From positions 372,001-436,000 of the forward strand of contig NZ_JAGIAW010000001.1 of the NCBI RefSeq assembly GCF_017744655.1: a stretch of DNA of 64,000 nt, in the 5' to 3' direction. Positions 33,198 through 40,225 of the stretch are shown one piece after another. The notes beneath the pieces are model-generated. The model had not been told where the DNA came from. It did no database searches and saw nothing but the letters and a program-made list of their open reading frames with translations. This DNA is from Devosia sp. (lineage in GTDB: Bacteria > Pseudomonadota > Alphaproteobacteria > Rhizobiales > Devosiaceae). The position numbers and the translations under genes are program-made. Every line of letters starts with the position of its first letter. The stretch's first letter is position 1.

Positions 33198-33809
33198 TTA
33201 ATGCTGCAAGACGACGAGGCCGGCGGCGGTGGCCATCATGGCGCCGGCGGTCTTGTTGAGGCGGCCCAGGGCCTTTTCACTTCTGAACATTTCGCGGGCG
33301 GCGGAGGCAAGCCAGGCATAGCCGCAGCCGATCAGCAGCAACACGATGACCACAATGGCGGTCAGTTCGATGAAGGCGACGGGGTTCATCTGGTCGAGCG
33401 GAATCACGGTGGGCAGGATGGCGAGATAGAAGACGATGGTCTTGGGGTTGCCCATGGTGAGGGAGAAGCCGGCGAGGAAGGTCTTCCAGGGGTCTTCGTT
33501 CTTGGGCTTCATCTGCTCGGCGCCGGGTTTTGCCGTCCAGAATTTGTACGCGATGTAGAGCAGATATGCCGCGCCGGCCCAGCGGACGATGACGAAGATC
33601 GGGCCGAACCAGGTGGCAATGGCGGCAAGGCCGAAGACGGCGAAGACGAAGTAGACGAGATCGCCGGCGAGGATGCCGAGGACCATGGGGAAGGCCCCCT
33701 TGAAGCCGCCGCCCAGCGCGCGGGCGACCACTGCGGCTACGCCGGGGCCGGGCACGAGCACGGCGATGGCATAGGCGACAGTGAAGGCGGCGAGGGTGAA
33801 GAGATCCAT
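33198..33809 (-). CDS. LysE family translocator
   Basis: The start at 33809 (MDLFTLAAFTVAYAIAVLVPGPG) matches the family better than the upstream ATG at 33842. The 203-residue protein has six hydrophobic segments and the LysE/RhtB signature VPGPGVAAVVARALGGGFKGA near residue 18, then AGFSLTMGNPKTIVFYLAILP in the middle. These exporters move amino acids or similar solutes out of the cell; the substrate is not predictable. It is transcribed alone. Confidence 0.9.
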   Translation of the reverse strand: MDLFTLAAFTVAYAIAVLVPGPGVAAVVARALGGGFKGAFPMVLGILAGDLVYFVFAVFGLAAIATWFGPIFVIVRWAGAAYLLYIAYKFWTAKPGAEQMKPKNEDPWKTFLAGFSLTMGNPKTIVFYLAILPTVIPLDQMNPVAFIELTAIVVIVLLLIGCGYAWLASAAREMFRSEKALGRLNKTAGAMMATAAGLVVLQH

Positions 33810-33993
33810 GGGGGCAGTCCGGCTAAAAGAGAGGCCGGACACTACTCCCGGGGGCGGCGATTTGCCAGAGGGCGGTTGACGCTGCCTGTCGCTGCGCTAT
33901 TTATGGGGCATCGTAACTCGACCGGATGGTGCCTGATGGAACGCTTCTCCAACGCAATGCCGACCTGCCTTGCCCTTGGAGAATTCTCGATCC

Positions 33994-35577
33994 ATGCCCG
34001 TTTCCGTAACGATTTCGCATCTTTCCTATACCGGTCCTGACGGCCACAAACTCTTTTCCGATCTCGATCTGACCTTTGGCCCGGGCCGCACAGGCCTTGT
34101 GGGGCGCAACGGCGTGGGCAAGACCACGCTGCTGCGGCTGATCGCTGGCGAGCTAACGCCGAGTGGCGGCTCCATCAGCGGTACGGGCCGCATGGGCGTG
34201 CTGCGGCAGCAGGTGCAGCCTGGCGAGGGCGAGACCATTGCCGATCTCTTTGGGGTTCGCGAGGGGCTGGTTCTGCTCGCCAAGGCGATGAGCGGGGAGG
34301 CCAGTGTCGATGAACTGGCCGAGGCCGACTGGACGCTGGAGGCGCGGCTTGATGAAGCGCTGGCCCAGTTGGGATTGCCGGTGACGGCGGAGACGCTGCT
34401 GTCCACATTATCGGGCGGGCAGAGGACGCGGGCGGCACTGGCGGCTTTGGTCTTTGCCGAGCCGGACCTGATCCTGCTCGATGAGCCGACGAATAATCTC
34501 GATACCGAGGGTCGCGCGGCGGTGGCGGAATTGCTGGCGGGGTGGCGCGGGGCAGCGATTGTCGTGAGTCACGATCGTGGTTTGCTTGAACAAGTTGATG
34601 CGATTGTTGAGCTGACGACGCTGGGCGCGAAAACCTATGGCGGTGGGTGGAGCCTTTATCGCGAGCGCAAGGCGCTGGAGCTGCAAGCGGCGGAGCATGA
34701 TCGCGATGTGGCCGAGCGGCAGGTGCGCGATGTGGCGCGCAAGGCGCAGGAGTCGCGGGAGCGGCAGGCGCAGCGGGATGCCGGTGGGCGGAAGAAGGGT
34801 GCCAAGGGGGATATGCCAAAAATCCTGCTTGGCGGCCTGAAGCGACGAGCGGAGGAAACGGCCGGTGGACTCGATACGCTCGCGGAGAAGAGGACCAGCG
34901 CGGCGAACGAGCAGGCGCGGGCGGCGCGGGAGCGGATCGAGGTGCTTACCCCATTTGCGGTCAAGCTTGCCCCGAGCAATCTGCCGGCCAGCAAGGTGGT
35001 TTTGCGGGCGAGCGGATTGACCGGTGGCTATGACGAGGCGGCGCCGACAATCCGGAATTTCGATATGGAGATCATCGGGCCGGAGCGGGTGGCGGTGACC
35101 GGACCGAATGGGGCCGGGAAGACGACACTGATCAAGCTGCTTACCGGGCAGTTGGCGCCTTTTGCGGGGTCGGTGCAGATTGGTGGGCCGATGGCGCTGC
35201 TCGATCAGCAGGTGGGGCTGCTGGATCGGGGCGAGAGCATTGTCGAGAATTTCTGGCGGCTCAATCCCGAGAGTTCGGAGAATGATTGTCGGTCATTGCT
35301 GGCCGCGTTCAGTTTCAGGGCCGATGCGGCGCTGCAGAAGGTCGGGACGCTGAGCGGCGGGGAGATGCTGCGGGCGGGGCTGGCCTGCGCGGTGGGCGGG
35401 AAGACGCCGCCGATGCTGTTGGTGCTCGATGAACCGACCAATCATCTCGATGTCGAGGCGGTGGAGAAGATCGAGGCCGGGCTCAGGGCGTTCGATGGGG
35501 CGATCCTGGTGATCAGCCATGATCGGACGTTTTTGGAGAATATCGGGGTTACGCGGGAGGTGGAGTTGGGTGGCTAG
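33994..35577 (+). CDS. ABC-F family ATP-binding protein
   Basis: The start at 33994 gives a 527-residue soluble protein with two ABC domains and no membrane segment. Domain 1 has GRNGVGKTTLLRLIAG, LSGGQRTRAALAAL and LLDEPTNNLD. A charged linker (about residues 230-300: EHDRDVAERQVRDVARKAQESRERQ) corresponds to the ABC-F interdomain arm. Domain 2 has GPNGAGKTTLIKLL, LSGGEMLRAGLA and LDEPTNHLDVEAVEK. ABC-F proteins act on the ribosome, relieving stalls or antibiotic blockage. Which subfamily it belongs to is not clear. Confidence 0.9.
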   Translation: MPVSVTISHLSYTGPDGHKLFSDLDLTFGPGRTGLVGRNGVGKTTLLRLIAGELTPSGGSISGTGRMGVLRQQVQPGEGETIADLFGVREGLVLLAKAMSGEASVDELAEADWTLEARLDEALAQLGLPVTAETLLSTLSGGQRTRAALAALVFAEPDLILLDEPTNNLDTEGRAAVAELLAGWRGAAIVVSHDRGLLEQVDAIVELTTLGAKTYGGGWSLYRERKALELQAAEHDRDVAERQVRDVARKAQESRERQAQRDAGGRKKGAKGDMPKILLGGLKRRAEETAGGLDTLAEKRTSAANEQARAARERIEVLTPFAVKLAPSNLPASKVVLRASGLTGGYDEAAPTIRNFDMEIIGPERVAVTGPNGAGKTTLIKLLTGQLAPFAGSVQIGGPMALLDQQVGLLDRGESIVENFWRLNPESSENDCRSLLAAFSFRADAALQKVGTLSGGEMLRAGLACAVGGKTPPMLLVLDEPTNHLDVEAVEKIEAGLRAFDGAILVISHDRTFLENIGVTREVELGG

Positions 35578-35604
35578 ACCCAACCTCATGCGGAGGAGAG
35601 ATGG

Positions 35605-35627
35605 ATTGCCGGGACGAGCCCGGCAAT
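35605..35627. repeat. Short palindromic repeat
   Basis: A perfect 9-bp inverted repeat ATTGCCGGG / CCCGGCAAT with a five-base loop, just after the ABC-F gene. It could act as part of a terminator between convergent genes, but the flanks (GATGGATTGCCGGG, CAATGACG) are those of a dispersed intergenic repeat. Confidence 0.55.
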
Positions 35628-35665
35628 GACGAAGGAGGGGGAGTGGACGCCGCAACGCAAACTCG

Positions 35666-35741
35666 TGTCATTCCCGCGGAAGCAGGAACCTCTGTTTTCT
35701 GCGGATATGAAACGGAGGTCCCCGCTTTCGCGGGGATGACA
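35666..35741. repeat. Long imperfect palindrome of a dispersed repeat family
   Basis: A 76-base element whose ends read TGTCATTCCCGCG and CGCGGGGATGACA, with inner arms GGAACCTCTG and CGGAGGTCCC. It folds into one long interrupted hairpin. The words CCGCTTTCGCGGGGATGAC and ATTCCCGCG are familiar from abundant intergenic repeats in alphaproteobacteria. It lies between the convergent ABC-F and nucleoside hydrolase genes. Confidence 0.65.
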
Positions 35742-35776
35742 CTTGTGGGTGTGGGGAGTGCTTGCGCTCGATCGAT

Positions 35777-36718
35777 TTACGGCAAACGCGCGAGGCGTTC
35801 GGTGAGGAGCTTGTAAAAGCCCTCGGCGTTGCCGTTGCGCAGGTAGGTCGCGTTACGCGGCTTGTCGGTGACGTGCCAGTAGTCGGTGACGGTCATGCCG
35901 ACTGTCAGTTCACTCGCCGTCTCGATGGTCACGTTGCATTCGCGGCCTTCGAAGAGGGTGGGGTCGATGAGATAGGCGATCACCGTGGGATCGTGGAGCG
36001 GGGCGCCTTCCCAGCCGTATTTCTTGAGATCGAACCCTTCGGAGAAGCTGAGCATGTCATAGACGGCCTGGCCGGAGCGGTTGCCGAGCGCCAGAATCGC
36101 GTTGAGGCGGGCGGGGGTCGACTGGATTTGATGAGTCACATCAAGCGGTAGCACGGTGATCTTGATGCCGCTGCGGAAGACGATGTCGGCGGCTTCCGGG
36201 TCGACATAGATGTTGAATTCGGCGGCCGGGGTGATGTTGCCGACTTCGAAATAGGCGCCGCCCATCATGACGATTTCGGCGACGCGCTCGGCGATTTTTG
36301 GCTCCTTCACGAGCGCCATGCCGATATTGGTCAGTGGGCCGAGGGTGCAGAGCGTGATGGTCTTGGGTTCGGCCGTAAGCAGTGTTTCGATGATGTAGTC
36401 GACGCCGTGCTGGGGCTGTAGCTCGATCTTTGGTGTCGGCAGGTCGGGGCCATTAAGGCCGGTATCGCCGTGGACGTGCTCGGCGGTGACGAGCGTGCGG
36501 CGCATGGGGCGGGCGCAGCCGGCATAGACCGGGACATCGGAGCGGCCGGCGAGTTCGACTATCTTGCGCGCATTGGTGGCATTGTGGTGGAGGCCGACAT
36601 TGCCGGCCACGGCGACGACGCCGAGGACGTCAAAATCCTCGGGGGAGGCCAGCGCCAGAAGGATGGCGACGGCGTCGTCCTGACCGGGGTCGGTGTCGAT
36701 AATGATCTTGCGCGGCAT
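35777..36718 (-). CDS. Nucleoside hydrolase (inosine-uridine preferring family)
   Basis: A 313-residue enzyme with the canonical calcium-binding motif DTDPGQDDAVAIL at residues 8-20, NVGLHHNATNARKI, TLGPLTNIGMALVKEPKI, MMGGAYFEVGNITPAAEFNIYVDPEAA and the C-terminal His segment APLHDPTVIAYLIDP. It hydrolyses the N-glycosidic bond of ribonucleosides to base and ribose in salvage. Length is normal and all expected motifs are present. It is transcribed alone. Confidence 0.93.
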   Translation of the reverse strand: MPRKIIIDTDPGQDDAVAILLALASPEDFDVLGVVAVAGNVGLHHNATNARKIVELAGRSDVPVYAGCARPMRRTLVTAEHVHGDTGLNGPDLPTPKIELQPQHGVDYIIETLLTAEPKTITLCTLGPLTNIGMALVKEPKIAERVAEIVMMGGAYFEVGNITPAAEFNIYVDPEAADIVFRSGIKITVLPLDVTHQIQSTPARLNAILALGNRSGQAVYDMLSFSEGFDLKKYGWEGAPLHDPTVIAYLIDPTLFEGRECNVTIETASELTVGMTVTDYWHVTDKPRNATYLRNGNAEGFYKLLTERLARLP

Positions 36719-36859
36719 GGATAGTCCCTGGACAAACCGGATGAAAACGCCGGGACTTTAGCGAGGCCCGAAGCGGCGGTCGACTGGGCAAAGCGCCAAA
36801 GGAACGCTCATTGACAGGCAACGTTGTAGGGGCAGCGTCACCAAGCCCCGAAAGCTGTC

Positions 36860-38110
36860 ATGAAAGCCCCATCTCCGCCTGACGACATGAATGAAAGCCA
36901 GTTCGAGCGTGTGCTCGACAATGCTGCGCGGCTGTCGGTGGTGGCAATCGGGGCCGTGGTGCTGCTGTTTGTCTTGCAGGCAGCGCAGGTGTTTCTGGCG
37001 CCGGTGACGCTGGCCATTGTCATTGGGCTGATGTTCGGGCCGGTGGCCGATCGGCTGGAAAGGGTAGGGGTGCCGCCGGCGCTTTCTGCGGCCGTGGTTG
37101 TCTTGCTGCTGCTTGGGGTCATCGGCGCGGGAATCGTGGCCTTCGCCCTGCCGCTTAGCGAATGGGTGGCGCGGGCGCCGTTGATCTGGGAAAAGTTGCA
37201 GGGGCAATTGGCCAATCTCAAGGAGCCGCTGGAGACGTTTTCGCAGTTCCAGTCGCAGCTCAGCGAAGTTTTCGGCGGCGGCTCGGCGGCGATGAATGTC
37301 AATGTCGAGGATGGCAGCGCGGTGACGAGCGTGGCGCTGTTGGCGCCGGCTTTGCTGGCGCAAATCCTGATCTTTCTGGCCAGTCTCTATTTCTTCGTTG
37401 CGACGCGCGATCATATCCGCATTTCGGTCCTGTCGTTGTGCGTGACGCGAAAAATGCGGTGGCGGACAGCGCATGTGTTTCGCGATGTCGAGGCCAAGGT
37501 CAGCCGCTTCCTGCTGTCGATCACCTTCATCAATTGCTGCGTCGGGGTGGCGGTGACGCTGGTGATGTGGGCCATCGGCATGCCCTCGCCGATCCTCTGG
37601 GGGGCGCTGGCGGCGGTGCTCAACTATATTCCCTATGTGGGTCAGGGCACGATGATCCTGATCCTGTTGGCTGTTGGGCTCGGGACGCAGACGCGGCTGG
37701 AACAGATCGTGTTGCCGGCGCTGTGCTATATGGGCGTCAATTTCGTCGAGGGGCAGATCGTTACGCCGCATTTCATCGGGCGGACGATGACGCTCAATCC
37801 CTTCGTGATCTTTCTCTCGATCACCTTCTGGCTCTGGGCCTGGGGGCCGGTCGGCGGGCTTGTGGCCGTGCCGACGCTGCTGATTGCGACCTCGATCCTG
37901 ACCCATACGCTGCCAAGCAAGCCGGTGATGCCGAAGCGGCCGGTGCGGCGCACGAGCAGGATGACCGAGCGCGAGGCGCTGCTGGCCAATGCGGCACAGG
38001 CTATCCGGGAACAGCGGCAGGAAGCCGAGGACAGCGCGGAAAAGCGCAAGCAGGAGCGCATGGAGCCGCCTGAGGGAACGGCGCCGACCGGGGTCGAGAC
38101 ATCTTCCTAG
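36860..38110 (+). CDS. AI-2E family transporter (PerM/YhhQ-like permease)
   Basis: A 416-residue membrane protein with about eight helices in the AI-2E/UPF0118 pattern. It has two N-terminal helices (VVAIGAVVLLFVLQAAQVFLAP, LAIVIGLMFGPVADRLERVGVPPALSA), a periplasmic segment, and a C-terminal core with GALAAVLNYIPYVGQGTMI and NFVEGQIVTPHFIGRTMTLNPF. A charged tail of about 60 residues follows. The family includes a quorum-signal exporter (TqsA) and sodium/proton antiporters, so the function is not fixed. A second possible start is the Met at 36887. Confidence 0.88.
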   Translation: MKAPSPPDDMNESQFERVLDNAARLSVVAIGAVVLLFVLQAAQVFLAPVTLAIVIGLMFGPVADRLERVGVPPALSAAVVVLLLLGVIGAGIVAFALPLSEWVARAPLIWEKLQGQLANLKEPLETFSQFQSQLSEVFGGGSAAMNVNVEDGSAVTSVALLAPALLAQILIFLASLYFFVATRDHIRISVLSLCVTRKMRWRTAHVFRDVEAKVSRFLLSITFINCCVGVAVTLVMWAIGMPSPILWGALAAVLNYIPYVGQGTMILILLAVGLGTQTRLEQIVLPALCYMGVNFVEGQIVTPHFIGRTMTLNPFVIFLSITFWLWAWGPVGGLVAVPTLLIATSILTHTLPSKPVMPKRPVRRTSRMTEREALLANAAQAIREQRQEAEDSAEKRKQERMEPPEGTAPTGVETSS

Positions 38111-38211
38111 CGTTTTTCGGCGCGGGGCACCCTTGCAGCCCGAAGCCTTGACGGAAAGTGAATCTGCGCACCAGTGTCGTTCTGACCAGGACGAGACGGG
38201 GATTACGAATC

Positions 38212-40068
38212 ATGGCCGGAGAAGCTGTCATCCATGCAGCCGAGGCTGCGCATAGCAGTGGCGTCGATCTGGTTCCCATCGTGGCTCTTCTCGCCGCCGG
38301 TGTCGTCGCCGTTCCGTTGTTTCGGCGTATCGGGCTAGGCTCGGTGCTGGGCTATCTGGCAGCGGGGCTCTTGCTGGGCCCGTCCGGGATCGGGCTGATC
38401 ACCGATCCAAGCTCAGTGCTGCATCTGGCCGAACTGGGCGTTGTGCTGTTTCTTTTTATCATCGGGCTCGAAATGGAGCCGAGCAAGCTCTGGGCCCTAC
38501 GCAAGCAGATTTTCGGGCTTGGTGTCATTCAGGTCGCCTGTTGCGGATTGTTGCTGACCGGTGTCGGGCTGCTGCTTGGCTTTGCGCCTGTCGTGGCCTT
38601 CATTTTCGGCATGGGCTTCGTGCTGACCTCGACAGCGATCGTGATGCAGATATTGGCGGAGCGTGGGGAGTTGGCTTCGGAAAGCGGGCAGAAGATGGTG
38701 TCCATCCTGCTGCTCGAAGACCTCGCTATCGTGCCGCTTTTGGCCGTGGTGGCGTTTCTTGCGCCCGCTACGGAAGACCAGTCCGTGCTGACGCGTCTCG
38801 TGGGTTTTGGTAGTGCCATCGGCGCCATCCTGCTGCTGATCGTGCTCGGGCGGCGAGTGATGAATCCGTTCTTTGCCATTCTTGCCTCGTCCAAGGTGCG
38901 CGAGGTGATGACCGCGGCGGCGCTGCTGGTGGTTCTGGGCGCGGCGCTGTTGTTCCAGGTCAGCGGACTTTCCATGGCCATGGGCGCGTTTCTTGCGGGT
39001 GTGTTGTTGTCGACCTCGACGTTCAGGCACCAGCTTGAGGCCGATATCGAGCCGTTTCGCGGGCTTTTGCTCGGGCTCTTCTTCCTGGCCGTGGGCATGT
39101 CGCTCGATCTCGGGATCGTCGGGGAGAACTGGCAGCTTATTGCAGTCAGCGTGCTGGCCTTCATGATCGTCAAGGCGGTCGCGATCTATGTGATCGCGCG
39201 GCTGCTGCGCTCGGGGCATGGCGAGGCGCTGGAGCGGGCGGTGCTGATGGGGCAGGGCGGCGAATTCGCCTTCGTGCTCTATACGACCGCCGTTGCGGCA
39301 GGGCTGATCGATGGGCCGAGCAATGCGATCTTCACGGCGACGGTCATCATTTCCATGGTGCTGACGCCATTCGCCATGATCGGCCTGCGCTATTTCATGC
39401 CCAAGCGCGTGGAATCGATGGATGGCGTCGAGACGGCCGATGGGCTCAATAGCCGGGTGCTGATCATCGGTTTCGGGCGCTTCGGGCAGATTGCCAGCCA
39501 GCCGCTGCTGGCCATGCGCCATTCGGTTTCGATCATCGACAATGATACGGACATGATCCGCGCCGCGGCGCAGATCGGGTTCAAGGTCTATTACGGTGAC
39601 GGCACGCGACTCGATATTCTGCGTGCTGCTGGCGCGAGCACGGCGGACCTCATTCTGATCTGCACGGAACAGCGCGAGCAGACGACGCGCATCGCCGAAT
39701 TGCTGCGCGATGAATTTCCGCTGGCGCGGGTCATGGCGCGCGCATTCGACCGTCCGCACGGCATCGAGCTGATCCGGGCGGGCGTCGAATACCAACTGCG
39801 CGAAACCTTCGAATCGGCCGTTATCTTTGGTGGCGAGGCCATCACCATGCTCGGTGCGAGCGCGGAGGAAGCCAGCGAAATCATCGAGGGCGTGCGGGCG
39901 CGCGACCGCCAGCGGTTCGAGCTGCAGCTGGGCGGCGAAGACTGGCGGAACCTCAACCGATTGCTGATCAGCAATGCGCAGGACCAGGCGCGCGAGAGCG
40001 GCGTATCGGTTTCCGAAGAGAGCGCCGAGGATGCCGTGGCCCATTCCGTCCCTGCACAGGGGACCTGA
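38212..40068 (+). CDS. Kef-type monovalent cation:proton antiporter (CPA2) with TrkA-N domain
   Basis: The start at 38212 gives a 618-residue protein. The membrane domain (about 20-390, twelve helices) shows LGYLAAGLLLGPSGIGLI, ELGVVLFLFIIGLEMEPSKLW and LLLEDLAIVPLLAVVAFL. The cytoplasmic RCK/TrkA-N domain (about 405-525) has LIIGFGRFGQIASQPLLAM and IIDNDTDMIRAAAQIGFKVYYGDGTRLDIL, a nucleotide-binding Rossmann fold. It should exchange K+ for H+, gated by a nucleotide or glutathione-type ligand as in KefB/KefC. No KefF/G ancillary gene is next to it. Confidence 0.9.
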   Translation: MAGEAVIHAAEAAHSSGVDLVPIVALLAAGVVAVPLFRRIGLGSVLGYLAAGLLLGPSGIGLITDPSSVLHLAELGVVLFLFIIGLEMEPSKLWALRKQIFGLGVIQVACCGLLLTGVGLLLGFAPVVAFIFGMGFVLTSTAIVMQILAERGELASESGQKMVSILLLEDLAIVPLLAVVAFLAPATEDQSVLTRLVGFGSAIGAILLLIVLGRRVMNPFFAILASSKVREVMTAAALLVVLGAALLFQVSGLSMAMGAFLAGVLLSTSTFRHQLEADIEPFRGLLLGLFFLAVGMSLDLGIVGENWQLIAVSVLAFMIVKAVAIYVIARLLRSGHGEALERAVLMGQGGEFAFVLYTTAVAAGLIDGPSNAIFTATVIISMVLTPFAMIGLRYFMPKRVESMDGVETADGLNSRVLIIGFGRFGQIASQPLLAMRHSVSIIDNDTDMIRAAAQIGFKVYYGDGTRLDILRAAGASTADLILICTEQREQTTRIAELLRDEFPLARVMARAFDRPHGIELIRAGVEYQLRETFESAVIFGGEAITMLGASAEEASEIIEGVRARDRQRFELQLGGEDWRNLNRLLISNAQDQARESGVSVSEESAEDAVAHSVPAQGT

Positions 40069-40097
40069 TTTTTCTCCTCTCCAAGGGGGCTTTCCGA

Positions 40098-40114
40098 TGC
40101 ACAAATTAAGTGCA
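40098..40114. promoter_or_regulatory. Small palindrome before the glycogen operon
   Basis: TGCAC-AAATTAA-GTGCA is a perfect 5-bp inverted repeat with a 7-base AT spacer, just upstream of the AGAGGGG site and about 50 bases before the glgP start. It has the form of a dimeric repressor operator. No regulator can be named. Confidence 0.35.
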
Positions 40115-40144
40115 AGAGTGAGCACATTAGAGGGGAACATCGTC

Positions 40145-40225
40145 ATGAACACTGGATTGCGATATGCCGCAAAAGCCGATCGTCTACGATGCTCCGACGC
40201 CCGAGCCCCGTGCCACAACCGTTGA
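40145..40225 (+). CDS. Candidate 26-codon upstream frame overlapping the glgP start
   Basis: ATG at 40145 is preceded by the best ribosome binding site in the region (AGAGGGGAA, nine bases upstream). It reads 26 codons and stops at 40225, inside glgP but in a different frame. The glgP ATG at 40164 has only a weak GGA. Translation of this short frame could load ribosomes for glgP or reduce its expression. It may also be fortuitous; the peptide has no recognisable motif. Confidence 0.3.
   Translation: MNTGLRYAAKADRLRCSDARAPCHNR

Noticed and set aside
38497..40218. 573-codon minus-strand frame opposite the Kef-type antiporter
   Set aside because: Arg/His/Gln-rich antisense frame; the opposite strand encodes a complete transporter with conserved motifs.
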